Shown: one piece after another, positions 53,467-64,000 of the stretch | Numbering within the stretch: position 1 is the stretch's first letter | Layout: every line of letters starts with the position of its first letter | From: Rana temporaria | Lineage: Eukaryota; Chordata; Amphibia; Anura; Ranidae | Direction: 5' to 3' | Length of the DNA: 64,000 nucleotides | Assembly: GCF_905171775.1 (NCBI RefSeq) | Contig: NC_053491.1 | Span: 403,210,838 to 403,274,837 of the forward strand | Translations under genes and position numbers: made by a program | The notes under the pieces: generated by a model | Databases searched by the model: none | The model's input: the letters and a program-made list of their open reading frames with translations, nothing else | Told to the model about the DNA's origin: nothing

Positions 53467-53919
53467 AAGAGAAGTACTTTATTTTTTGTTTATCCAAAAT
53501 CATACTTACCTAGGTGGATGCAGCCTTGTTACAAGGCTGCATCTGCCCCCCAGCGCCTCTACACTGAGAACCGAGCGATTACTTGGTTCTTACAGCTCCA
53601 TGAGCAGAGGGCTGCTCTGCCCCCCGCACTCACTGGAGCACTGGGCTGTGGAGGGGGAGGGAGGGAGGCAGCGGCTGGCTCAGCTTGCAGACAGCAGCTC
53701 GCTGAGAGGCTGAGCTGGGTTGCCAGTCAAGGCTTGTTGGCGGATCCCGATTCCATTATTGCGATCTTTCCCCAGCCTGGAACAACTCTATGATGTTAGC
53801 CGACAGCAGGCTTCAGCCCGCTGTCAGCTAAAAATGGGTCACACGAGTGCAGATTTAATTACACTCCTGTGATCCACAGAAGTACAGCCAAACAAGCTTT
53901 GTCTGTACTTCTCCTTTAA
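53463..53919. mobile_element. TTAA element with AAAGAGAAGTAC-type ends
   Basis: Starts TTAAAAGAGAAGTAC and ends GTACTTCTCCTTTAA, 457 bp. Inside, CAGCCTTGTTACAAGGCTG and CAGCCCGCTGTCAGC can fold. Confidence 0.8.
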
Positions 53920-55239
53920 TTGATGATAGTAGCAGTTTCAAATAGATGACTTTATGCACATGAGAATGATCATTTAGAATGTTGTGCCTACAGGCTGTAG
54001 AACTTTGTTATTCTATACTTTTGTGATCAGGGTACACTAGTCTATTTTATATAGTGTTGTTGGTTTTATTATACCGTGTTCCTTATATTTTCTCAGGAGT
54101 ATAGTTAGAATATTTTTTTTTTTTTTTTAGGATATCTGTGAAATAAAATCATATTTCCAAATATGTTGAAAGTCTATAAAATAAGCTGACCTGAGTACTT
54201 TTTTAAGGACTCTAAATATGACTGGATGTTTTTTGGATGTTTAATTGATAGTTATTGCAGCTTGATGGGCAAGTCACATGCTTTGCTCTTGGAGCTTTCA
54301 CCATGTCCAGTCCATCAACCCCCTTGGTTATGATGTTCAGTGTTATTTTCTCTCTCATGCTTGAGGCTCCCCTCCAGGCTATGGTTATTTAATCTAACAC
54401 TAATGTCCTTATGTGTGACTCATGTGCCTGCTCTAGATGGCTGACTAATACAACATTCACCTGTGCCACATCCTCTGTGCCGCTACTCTGATATTATTGT
54501 ATTAAACTAGGGCAGGTGTTCCTTTAGCCCCATAGCCTTGCCCTGGGCAGTAATATATCATGCTCCATGTGTGCTGCTTTTAGTCCCTCCCCAAGGTCAT
54601 ACCTGCCAATCATGGTCTCATAGAAGTTTTTTTTTTTTTTCCATTTATATTAACTTTGTAGCTATCACAAAGCATAGACAGCAATGCTCTTACATGCATC
54701 CCTTTGAAAAAATACGGTGGCGACTTTAACGGGTGGTTATTTGGTGCAGTGGCACAATTTTAACCCTATTAGGTTTAATTGATAATGACGGCAAATTCTA
54801 CAATAATTAATAAATATTATCAAAAAGATGAAGGCAAAGGAGTAGACTTGTAACATGCTTAATAAAGCCACAAAGACTAGTACAACACATGTTTTTTTAG
54901 ATACTACAAATAATATTTTTTCTCTCAATAGAGAAGGTTTTATAAAATGACAGTAGTGTATTTTGTCTTCAGAGTTGTTTCTGTTATCAGGCACACTTTG
55001 GAAATCCGTTTTTTTTTTTTTAAATAAAATCCCATTTTACATATCTGTTCTTTGTTAAACATTACTGTTTTTCATAAAAACTAGGAAGGAAGCCAATTCT
55101 TACATTATATGTAAATTAGTAGAGAAAAAGAGTATTATTTTAAATTTGTAGCAGCAAGCATACACGTAATTTGCCACTCACAATTCTATCACAAATTCAC
55201 TTTTTGTAAAGAACAAGTAGGCTGAACTATTTTAGGATG
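53920..55239. other. Low-copy AT-rich DNA, no gene seen
   Basis: Poly(T) runs at about 54115 and 54629. No long frame or paired ends. Confidence 0.5.
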
Positions 55240-55462
55240 TCTTGGTAAAAAATGTCGTGGTACACATGATCGGAAATTTCGATATTGTGTGGGCCCCATC
55301 GGACTTTTTTTCCGTTGGTGTTTAGAAATAGAACATGCTTTTTTTTTTCCGATGGAAAAAAAAGATAGGACATTCCTATAGTCTGTGTGCAGCTCCGATG
55401 GAGAAAAAACCCACTCATGCTCAGAATCAAGTCGATGCATGCTCGGAAGCATTGAACTTCAT
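55240..55462. repeat. Fragment of the CGGAATTTCCG MITE family
   Basis: GATCGGAAATTTCGA, CCGATGGAAAAAAAAG and GTCGATGCATGCTCGGAAGC are typical internal pieces of the family at 12565. Confidence 0.55.
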
Positions 55463-55499
55463 TTTTCAGCATAGTACAGATCACCCCCTGCACCCGCCA

Positions 55500-55593
55500 C
55501 TGCCTTAAAATTGTCCTGGCTCTAATAGCTGGCCTGACACCCCCCCAATGTGTGGCACTCGGGGCGGACTGCCTCCCCATAGGTACGCCACTG
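55500..55593. repeat. One end of a hAT-type element (GTACGCCACTG)
   Basis: GGGGCGGACTGCCTCCCC and ATAGGTACGCCACTG form a typical hAT end. The partner end is not seen. Confidence 0.4.
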
Positions 55594-55839
55594 CTGGCAC
55601 TCTGCACTCTTCACAGGGAATGGAGGCTGGAGCTGAGCGATCGCATTTGATGATAGGAGGGTGAGGGAAGGACAGACGATCAGAGAGCAGTAGCCAGTAG
55701 TAACCCAGCAGAGTCTGCGGCAGACCCTTGCTGATTCCAGGGGCGACACTCGCCCCACCTTGCCCCTACCTGTGGACGCCCATGGTTTCAACATGTGCTG
55801 TACCTTATTAAAAAGGTTAAAATGAATTAGATTTTGGAT

Positions 55840-56357
55840 CAGGAGCGGATCCAGGGGGGCAACGGGCAATTGCTCCCCCCAAGAATATAATGTGGGGGTA
55901 AACCGGCAGATGACTGAGCTGGCCAGTGGGTGAGTGAGTGGACAGGCAGGCTCGTGAGTGAGCAATCATGCTGGCGGGCGGTCAGGCTGGTGAGCGGGCT
56001 GGCGTGTCACTCAGCGAGCAGGCAAGTGTTTTGTCAGGAAGCCGCCGCTACCCATCTGAATATGAAACTGAAGTGACGTTGCGCTGCGGCCATTTTGGTA
56101 CACCCGTACTGGTCCACAGTAAGCCTAGAGTTTGAAGTCGGCAAGCGGACATCTTTATACACCCACCCAGAGTCTTGCTTTTCACAGTTATTTTTAAACT
56201 CAACTTATATTTCACTAAAAAAGTTGAGTTTACTGTTAAAAATAACTGTGAATAGCAAGACTCTGGGTGGGTGTATAAAGATGTCCGCTTGCCAACTTCT
56301 AACTTTCTAATTTTCTGGTAGTACCCCTCCCAAAACTAGACTATGGATCCGCCCCTG
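55840..56357. mobile_element. hAT-type element containing a large hairpin
   Basis: CAGGAGCGGATCCAGG at the left, CTATGGATCCGCCCCTG at the right. The flanks TTTTGGAT and TCTTGGAG agree at six of eight positions. A GCTGGCCAGTGGGTGAGTGAG-like short repeat lies near the left, and the hairpin is at 56135-56298. Confidence 0.7.
56135..56298. repeat. 164-bp hairpin, 14-bp loop
   Basis: The arms 56135-56206 and 56221-56298 match except for two or three bases and one 6-bp gap. They contain GGCAAGCGGACATCTTTATA and CCCACCCAGAGTCTTGC. Confidence 0.95.
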
Positions 56358-56439
56358 TCTTGGAGACGTAGGTTTTTACAGTCTCGTTTTACAAAACAAT
56401 CTCACAAAGTATTATGTTTCACATGACAACTTACTATAT

Positions 56440-57590
56440 TTCAATCTAAGGGGGCTCTACCATACAGGGACCTCCCGCAGTGCTTATTATCCCACCCAGT
56501 TTTTCAGTGTGGCGCCAAGTGGTATGGTGAAAACGGCACTGCCCAAATTTCTCACAGTCAGCTAGGACGTTTGACACAGCTTCTCCTGACTTCACAGGAT
56601 AGAGTCTGAAAGAGCGACTCCTTCCCCAGGGCTAGAACTGCATCCAGCAGTAATCGGCGCATGTTATCTAGGAATAGGAGTTATCTAGGAGTAGTCAGCC
56701 TCCAGCTTTGCTCCAGGACCTGCCATCTGCCTTTCCCCCGACTCCCTTTCTCCTCCGCAAGGCAGCAAAGGTAAGCCCCTGGCACAGGGCTATTTTCCTA
56801 CCTCCCCGAGTACGTTGGCGGCCGTCCTTTTCAGGAAAAGCCGTGGCGGCGGCCCTCACACCACCTCGTGGAACTAATCGGCGGCCGTGATTTTAGGAAA
56901 GACGGCGGCTTCACCCACGGCCTAGCGGCCCACCGCACCTCCCCTCCAGTAACCCCAAAAACCCCACAAACCAGACACAAATCCCCCCTCCACCCCCCAT
57001 CTATCACCAGACATTCCTTGAGTAGCCCCCACCCACACAATCTAGCCCCCCAGCCGCACAGCCCCCGGCTGGGGCACCGATCTTCAGTGGGTGGCCATCT
57101 TGGTACACCCTTGCAATTGGGGTATCCCTACCTCTCACCCCCGACCCAATCCATAACCCAATAACTACCAGTTGGGTACCCCCCCGCCCCGTTCTCCCTT
57201 CGAGGTCACCACCATGCCTCTTTTCAGTATTTGATCCAGGGCCACGTCCGATCGCCCCCAGGGGGTCAGGAAGGATTTTTTTCCCCTGCCACGGCACATT
57301 GGCATAGCACGGACAGGGGTTTTTCGCCTTCCTCTGGATCAAACAGGGAGGTAGGATTCAGTGAATCGTCACTCTCAGCACTACTGAAAATCCCCCCCCC
57401 TTATAGGCATTGGCCCCCAGTGCGTCAGCGACTATGACTAAACTGAGGTACTCGGCAGCAACTATTTGGGGACTAAAGCCATTGGCCTCAATATTGCCGG
57501 CCGCCACCAAAAAAGCCTTAAGGACTGTTTAGAATCGATCGATGATCGAAAGTCAAACACTACACCTGCTTATCCAAACCAAAGCGCATA
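56440..57590 (+). other. C-rich candidate 5' region of the L2 LINE
   Basis: CCCC-rich DNA with GGCGGCC boxes and no long intact frame. It directly precedes the endonuclease block at 57598. It ends with short runs such as GGATTTTTTTCCCCTGCC and CTTCCTCTGGATCAAAC. It could hold a 5' UTR and a decayed ORF1. Confidence 0.4.
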
Positions 57591-57597
57591 TCATGCG

Positions 57598-58190
57598 CGC
57601 TGGTCAATACACGATCTGCAGTAAGACACAGAGTAGAAATTCATGATCTCATCTAACAATGCGATTTAGATTGCCTCTTTATTACAGAAAGCTGGCTCAC
57701 AGCTGACTGTAACACCATTCTAGACGAACTGGTGCCAGAGAACTATCGCATAATAACAGAAAACAGAGTTGGGCAAAGAGGAGGAGGCCTGGCAGTGATC
57801 CATAAGAGTACCTCTCGATCACTAAACCAGTCCTTAAAAACACACTTCCATTCATGGAAACCCTCTCTCTACAGCTCCAAATAAATCCTACTATAGACAA
57901 CCGGGTCCAAAATCGCAGCTTCTCACATCATTGACAGAGTTCATGTCCACTTATACACTAAACAGCAAACATCTTTTGCTGCTTGGGGATCTCAACCTTG
58001 GGGCCAACTCCTCACAGGATCCTGTGGCCGTCGCTTGCATTGACCACTTGGAAGGACTAGGTCTGCAGCAGCTAGTAGGTGGGCCCACACATGCTTCTGG
58101 TCACACGCTCGATCTTATTTTCAGACAAGATCTGGAAGTAAAAATCCTGGAAAATTAACCGGTACCATGGACAGACCACCATGTAATCAA
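57598..58190 (+). pseudogene. L2 LINE apurinic-type endonuclease, broken
   Basis: Blocks in shifting frames: ALVNTRSAVRHRVEIHDLI; then after a stop CLFITESWLTAD (catalytic Glu) and GQRGGGLAVIHK; then LLLLGDLNLGANS at about 57970; then GPTHASGHTLDLIF; and WTDHHV at about 58165 (the final His block). The order is that of APE-like endonucleases of non-LTR elements. A stop at about 57655 and at least one frameshift before 57931 inactivate it. Confidence 0.8.
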
Positions 58191-58194
58191 ATTC

Positions 58195-60383
58195 ATGATT
58201 ACCAAAAATGCCCCTTTAACAAAAACGCCAAAACCAGTGACAATGCACTGGGCGAGATCTCAGAAGAAGCTCCATTTGGAACTCTTCAAAACAACATTAG
58301 GGAATAAAGTAAAAACAATCCATTCACATCAATCAGCCACTGAAACCCTGGATGCCATTAACACAGCTCTACTACAGTCAGCCGACTTAGTAGCGCCCAA
58401 ACACAAAACCTGCATCCGAAATTACAACTCCAGCTGTTTTAACGACCAGCTGTCGTTGCTTAAGCAAGAACGCAGAAGAGCGGAAGCAGCTTGGAAAAGA
58501 AGCACTACAGACGAAAACCACGCCATCTACAAAGGAAATAACAAAGAAATACCACAAAGAAATTTTCGAGGCAAAAAAAAATATTTTTTCCATTATCATC
58601 ACCAATGCCCTAAACCGTCCCCGCGAACTCTTCAAGCTGGTCACCCAGACCATGAATCCAGCCTGTCTTGAAGCCCCCAATTTTGATACCCAAGAATTTT
58701 GCAATGAATTATCGGATTATTTTGTTAACAAAATTGAAAGGATCCGTGAAAGCATTCAGCAAAACAATACCCCCCTCAATCCCCCCCTTAGTAAACTGCC
58801 CAATTCCCACAGAAATCAGCCGCAACCAACAATGTTTACTCTAAAACCCATCTCCATCAAGGCCACAAAAAATATCATCAGCGCCCTGCGAAATAGCACA
58901 GCGCCTAATGATATTATCCCCACCAAACTGCTGAAGGAATGTGCTGATATTCTGGCACCACCTATCAAGCAGCTGATTAACCAATCATTCAGGGAAGGCA
59001 TAGTGCCCACCCTGTTGAAACAAGGTATAATCAAACCCATCTTAAATAAACCCACCCTTGACCCCAAAGACCCTGAACACCGTCGTCCCATAACAGGCCT
59101 GAACGTCTTCTCCAAGGCAATGGAGAAAGTAGTGGTACAACAGCTGCAACAGCATTTAGACACCCATAATTTGCTTGATCCTTCTCAATCGGGTTTCCGT
59201 CCAGGGCATGGGACGGAAACAGCATTGCTAAAAATATGGGATGATGCTCTTGAGGCCGCAGACGAAGGAGAACCTTGTCTTTTAGTATTGTTGGACCTTA
59301 GCGCAGCTTTTGACACGGTAGACCACAAACTATTACTGACTCGGCTAGCTGAATTAGCCAAAGTCACGAAATGTGACTTCTCCTGGTTCTCCTCCTTTTT
59401 GGAAAACCGATCACAAGTAGTGAAACTGGGACCGTTCACCTCTGAAAAATGCACGGTATCATGCGGAGTCCCTCAAGGATCCCCTCTGTCACCGGTGCTG
59501 TTTAATATCTATCTCCGCCCTCTTTTTGAAATCATCAGCAGCCAAAAGCTGCTCTACCCCTCTAATGCGGATGACACATAATTGTATTTTCGCATCTGCA
59601 ACAAAAAGGATCACCATCTCGGTCTAGAGAAATGCCTCTCTTTGATAGAGAACTGGATGACAAAGAGTTATCCAAAACTCAACGGTTCGAAAACAGAACT
59701 TCTCCTGTTTCACGCCAATCGAAAGAATCAACTGGCAACAACCTGGACACCTCCGCCCATTCTGGGAAAAATCATCACCCCTAGCACCAAAGTCAAAAGT
59801 CTCGGAGTCATCTTCGACACCTACATGACAATGGATGCACAAATAGGGTCAGTAGTCAGCGGATCGCACCATATGCTGCGCCTACTACGCAGATTTATTC
59901 CATTCAATCCTAAAGAAGACATAGCAGTCGTGGTGGGAACAATTGTTAAATCTAGACTTGACTATGCAAATGCCCTTTACCTCGGACTCCCAAAGTTCCA
60001 AATCACTCGCCTGCAGGTCGTTCAGAATACGGCCATGCGACTTGTGACTGGGAAAAAACGTGGGAATCAATCTCACCCGCACTGAGAAGCCTTCACTGGC
60101 TGCCAGTGAAAGACAGAATCACTTTCAAAGCACTTTGTCTGACGCATAAATGTATTTTGGGAAATGCCCCCAAATATCTATGCGAAAAAATAAAAGCTTA
60201 CAACCCCAATCGCGTTCTGCGATCCTCCAACCAAAATCTACTCCAAATGCCCAAAACCAGTCCAAAGGAGAAAGAAGATTTGCTGTCCAAGGCCCTCGAC
60301 TTTGGAACACTTTACCAACCTCCATGCGGTGGGAGGAGAACCACATGGCCTTTAGGAGAAAGATCAAAACCCATCTCTTTTGA
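58195..60383 (+). pseudogene. L2-clade LINE reverse transcriptase and C-terminus, broken
   Basis: 58195-58671 is the linker. After a frameshift the RT proper (58652-59581) has LRNSTAPNDIIPTKLLKECA, GIIKPILNKPT, LLDLSAAFDTVDH (first catalytic Asp) and GVPQGSPLSPVLFNIYL. The catalytic box reads SNADDT followed by TAA at 59579-59581, so the aromatic residue before ADD is Asn. Reading resumes as LYFRICNKK, LIENWMTKSYPKLNGSKTE and SRLDYANALYLGLP, then by frameshift LHWLPVKDRI and RLWNTLPTSMRW, ending at 60383. The blocks match the L2/CR1 group; L2 is favoured by FDTVDH and the short microsatellite tail. Confidence 0.85.
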
Positions 60384-60490
60384 GATGGGTGATCAAACAA
60401 GCGCCCAGAGGAAGTGATTAAACAAGCGCCCAGAGTCGATTCAGTTCACATGTGCAGCGCTATATAAGTTTTTCACTCACTCACTCATAC
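60384..60490 (+). repeat. LINE 3' tail with (TCAC)n
   Basis: GTGCAGCGCTATATAAGTTT then TTCACTCACTCACTCAT. The tail matches the SINE 3' end at 832-856 over GCGC...CTATATAAGT. Confidence 0.75.
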
Positions 60491-61460
60491 AAAGGAATGC
60501 TAATATAATATTATCTTGGCAGTACCGAATCATGTAAAAAAAAAAATCACGCAAGTGTAAACATATAGATTCATCTCTCTTAGAAACATACAGCAGATTT
60601 GATGGTAATATCTAAGATTCTTGCATATACAGTACAGTATGTTCAATCTCAATTCATTATCTCCCATTAGATGTTCCTAAAACTTTAGCCCAGAGCTTCA
60701 TAGTAGCCAATAGTGATGAATACTGCTGCTGTAACCAAACATGGGTCACTTTCTAGTTTCTGAACAAAAATAATTTGTCATAAAAGTTGTAATTCGTGAC
60801 CTTTCATCGTGTTCTCTAATTTCCATTGCAGAATAGTTGCTGTTTGAGTAATTTAGATGAGGCCAGCAGTGATCTATGTTTCTGTTAGTTTATACAGTTC
60901 TGTGTTTCTATTTCTTCATATTTGGGTTACCAGATGAAACAGTAAATCTGATTTCCAGTAGAATTTGTGCAGTTTGCTAGACAAGCCAGGTTTTCACAGT
61001 GGAAGGGATATATAAAGTAGATATATGCAGTAATACAGGTGAAAGCAGAGTTTTTGCTACCAAGAAAGAAAAATCTGATTTGAAGTTTTTTTTAGAAACT
61101 GTTGATGCAGTCATGTTTGTTTTTAGGGCTTAGCACACTGAATGCGCTGGATGCATACACAAAGTACACGTAAAACCCGCTGTGTTTCAGAATACAACTG
61201 TTGCTTTCTGAGCTAAAACTTTTTGGAAGTTTATGTCCTTTTAGGAGCTTGTTCTAAAAAAGGGGTACAAGTGATGGGAAATGTAGTGGAATCCATTTGT
61301 AGATCTCCCACCAAAATGGCTTGTCTGGATTCTTTGCTGCCAAGTTTATTCCTAAAAATTGGATAGTTTGCGTATGAGATCTGGTGACTGTAACAAAGTT
61401 ATCCTACAACCTAACTTGATTACAGACCAAATTATGTGTTTTTCAGAAGTGCCAACAATG
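60491..61460. other. Low-copy AT-rich DNA, no gene seen
   Basis: No long frame or repeat end. The composition is compatible with intron or intergenic DNA. Confidence 0.5.
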
Positions 61461-62083
61461 GGGTAGATTCAGGTAGGGGCGCGCACTGATACGGCGGCGC
61501 AGCGTATCGTCTTTACCCTACGCCGCCGTAAATTACAGGAGCAAGCGCATGCACATGCGCCGTCCCTAAAACTGCGCATGCGCCGTCCCTAAAATTTCCC
61601 GACATGCATTGCGGTAAATGACGTCGCAAGGACGTCATTGGTTTCTACGTGAACATAAATGGCGTCCAGCGTCATTCACGGACGACTTACGCAAACGACG
61701 TAACATTTTCAAATCGCAACGCGGGAACGGCATCCATACTTAACATTGGCTGCGCCTCCTAATAGCAGGAGCAGCCTTACGCCGAAAAAGCCTTAACGCA
61801 AACGACGTAAAGAACGAACGCCGGGCGCACGTACGTTTGTGAATTGGCGTATCTAGGAAATTAGCATATTCTACGCCAACAACAACGGAAGCGCCCCTAG
61901 CGGCCCAAGTTATATTTCACACAATTCTACGCCGCCGCAATCAAGTTACGTCGGTGGAGGAAGCCTATTTTTTCAGCGTAACTGCCTTTGTGAATCGGCG
62001 TAACGCTACGCGGGCGCGGAATTCACATTACGGCGGCGTATCTGGAGATACGCCACCGCAAAAGGTACCTGAATCTACCCCAA
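61461..62083. mobile_element. MITE with GGGGTAGATTCAGGTA ends
   Basis: GGGGTAGATTCAGGTA / TACCTGAATCTACCCC are perfect inverted ends. AAT on both sides may be a 3-bp target duplication. Filled with TACGCCG / CGGCGTA and GACGTAA blocks. Related in content to 19876-20596. 623 bp. Confidence 0.85.
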
Positions 62084-62502
62084 TGTGTTAAATTATACTT
62101 TACTCATCATTTTCTGTATAAAACGTTCATAAGCAAGCAACAGATTTTCACATTTTAAACAATTGATTTTCCTACATTAGAGTTATTACATTATTATCAT
62201 TTTTTACGTAATTTTTTACATTGTTTTTACATTATTTTTGGCACATGATTATGAACAAGATCTTGTCAATGTGAGCAATAACACAGAATGGTGGACAGTG
62301 AAACTGATGTGACCTTTTTGTAAAAAAAGCAATATCCATGACCAGACCACCCTCCAGAATACAATGCTTTAATTCCACCCCTTTACAATCCCAAGGCTTA
62401 TCATAAAAAACAAAAAACAAAAAAACACAGCTGTGTAGAATGAGTATCCCTTGTATTACAAATTCAAATACATCAATTACATTACAATGAAATCACAATA
62501 AG
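62084..62502. other. AT-rich DNA, no gene seen
   Basis: TTTTTACATT repeats near 62190-62240. No convincing frame. Confidence 0.5.
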
Positions 62503-62869
62503 GGCTCATTTACACTTGCTTCGACTTCAACACACATTAAAGCACCTACCGCTTCAACATGCTTTTTTGATGCTTCTGCAATGCTTCAGTGGTGCATTGA
62601 TTATGCTTTTTTTAAGCTTTAATGAAGCTTGGCAGATGCCCTGCATGTGTGTGTGTGTTGATATATCATATCTGCAATTTCTCCAAAACAAAATGAAGAT
62701 AAAGCTAAATTAAAGCCCCTCAAAAGCTGCAGGTGCTTCAAGCACGCTATGTCATACACTTCTATGGAGGCTTTAAAGATGCTTTGAAGCACCACTAAAG
62801 CGACATAGGGTATCATTTTTGAAGCAAAGCAAATCCAAGCAAACGCAAGGTGTAAACAGGACTGTAAGC
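62503..62869. repeat. MITE with TTTACACTTGC...GCAAGGTGTAAAC ends
   Basis: GGCTCATTTACACTTGCTTCG at the left and CAAACGCAAGGTGTAAACAGG at the right are imperfectly inverted. GCTTCAA / TTGAAGC boxes occur inside. Confidence 0.55.
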
Positions 62870-62921
62870 TAACCATTCTATTAAGTAAAAGGAGCTGTGA
62901 CGCTTTCAGAGAGCCATGTAA

Positions 62922-63762
62922 TTAACCACTTAAGGACCCCTTCACGCCGAAATACGTTGGCAGAATGGCACGGCTGGGCACATCAACGTACCTGTACGTT
63001 GCCCTTTAAGCCCAGCCGTGGGGTCGTGCGTGCGCGCCGGTCCGAATCTCCGTGACCGTGGCCGCGGGACTCGTGGACCCTTTTGCCGCTGGAGTCCCGC
63101 GATCGGTCCCAGGAGCTGAAGAACGGGGAGAGCTGTGTGTAAACACAGCTTCCCCGTTCTTCACTGTGGCGCCGTCATCGATCGTGTGTTTCCTTATATA
63201 GGGAATCACAATCGATGACGACACACCTACAGCCACACCCCCTATAGTTAGAAACACAGATAAGGTCATACATAACCCCATCAGTGCCCCCTTGTGGTTA
63301 ACTCCCAAACTGCAATTGCCATTTGCACAGTAAAAAAATGCATTTTTTGCTGTGAAAATGACAATGGTCCCAAAAATGTGTCAAAATTGTCCGAAGTGTC
63401 CGCCATAATGTTGCAGTCATGAAAAAAATATTAATTAAAATGAATAAAAATGCAATAAAACTATCCCCTATTTTGTAAACGCTATACATTTTGTGCAAAC
63501 CAACCGATAAACGCTTATTGCGATTTTTTTTACCAAAAATAGGTAGAAGAATACGTATCGGCCTAAACTGAGGAAAACATTTTTTTTTATATATTTTTTG
63601 GGGGGAATTTATAATAGCAAAATGTAAAAAATATTGCATTTTTTTCGCTCTATTTTTGTTTATAGCGCAAAAAATAAAAACCGCAGAGGTGATCAAATAC
63701 CACCAAAAGAAAGCTCTATTTGTGGGAAAAAAAGAACGCCAACTTTGTTTGGGAGCCACATC
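62922..63762. mobile_element. TTAACCACTT-type element, right end lost
   Basis: Starts TTAACCACTTAAGGACCCC and follows the 52460 copy up to GGGAGCCACAT. CAATCGATGACGACAC / ATCGATCGTGTG form an inner hairpin. The right end is replaced by the element starting at 63763. Confidence 0.8.
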
Positions 63763-64000
63763 CAGTGCCGATCCTGACCTTTCTGGGGCCCTAAGCAAAA
63801 TGACATGTCACATAAATTTGAGAAGGGGGGGGGGGGTTGATTAAAGATTAAAGTTGGGAAGCGGGGGGTGTTCTGCTGTCGGAAATGACATCCTACAATA
63901 AAGTGAGAAGCTGACTTCTTACCTCTTTTCCCATGCAGCCAGCGAGTTGAGAAGCGGGGTTAGGGGCCCGAAAATGACTTCTCACCAGGCAGGGCCTCTA
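63763..64000. repeat. Start of another hAT-like repeat, cut by window end
   Basis: CAGTGCCGATCCTGACC begins a repeat containing GGGGCCCTAAGCAAAATG and a G12 run. The far end is outside the window. Confidence 0.4.

Noticed and set aside
57004..57342. 112-codon minus-strand frame in the C-rich LINE 5' region
   Set aside because: Compositional; no match to LINE ORF1 or other family.

Overview
This is 64 kb of repeat-dominated vertebrate nuclear DNA, most likely from an anuran amphibian. A ranid-type frog is my best guess, inferred from the mixture of repeat families (a DIRS element, many TTAA-flanked families of T2/Kolobok or piggyBac type, hAT and Tc1 elements, and families ending AACCACTT/AAGTGGTT). 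I see no bacterial, plasmid or phage features and no host gene I can name. Three short candidate host exons or ORFs are listed at low confidence.

Region 1-12 kb. A tRNA-derived SINE (about 805-1133) is followed by a nearly complete DIRS retrotransposon (about 1701-7536). It has inverted terminal repeats, an internal complementary region, a gag-like ORF with a likely spliced 5' end, an RT/RNase H frame broken by two stop codons, and an intact tyrosine recombinase. It sits inside a small MITE. A 2,555-bp tandem duplication (6146-8700 copied as 8701-11255) carries the recombinase, the right DIRS end and the flank; the second recombinase has one nonsense codon.

Region 12-31 kb. This holds a mosaic of MITEs, several with exact or near-exact 8-bp target duplications typical of hAT (11944-12200, 15328-15873, 16973-19704, 28226-28507). 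One hAT element contains a 1.8-kb minisatellite that is open in all three forward frames. A decayed autonomous hAT transposase (22075-24351, minus strand) has an adjoining array of roughly 130-bp repeats.

Region 31-46 kb. A 2.2-kb palindrome (31672-33896) shares the terminal motif AGGGATGAGCTT with the hAT end at 24.5 kb. More hAT and TTAA-type elements follow, with two GC-rich elements or regions carrying TATA boxes and basic, purine-rich ORFs (29.3 kb and 39.2 kb).

Region 46-50 kb. A Tc1/mariner transposase (minus strand) is split by a 2,363-bp fold-back insertion with a 17-bp target duplication and 808-bp inverted arms. Each arm carries a hammerhead-ribozyme-like core. Similar but more degraded cores occur at 40.8, 43.8 and 45.2 kb. 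This is the most interesting structure in the window.

Region 50-64 kb. TTAA-type elements, a hAT element containing a 164-bp hairpin, a decayed L2-clade LINE (endonuclease, RT and C-terminus recognisable, about 57.6-60.5 kb), a large MITE at 61.5-62.1 kb and further repeats. The window ends inside another element. All coordinates and alignments were worked out by eye, so element edges should be read as good to a few bases where a target duplication is given and to tens of bases elsewhere.
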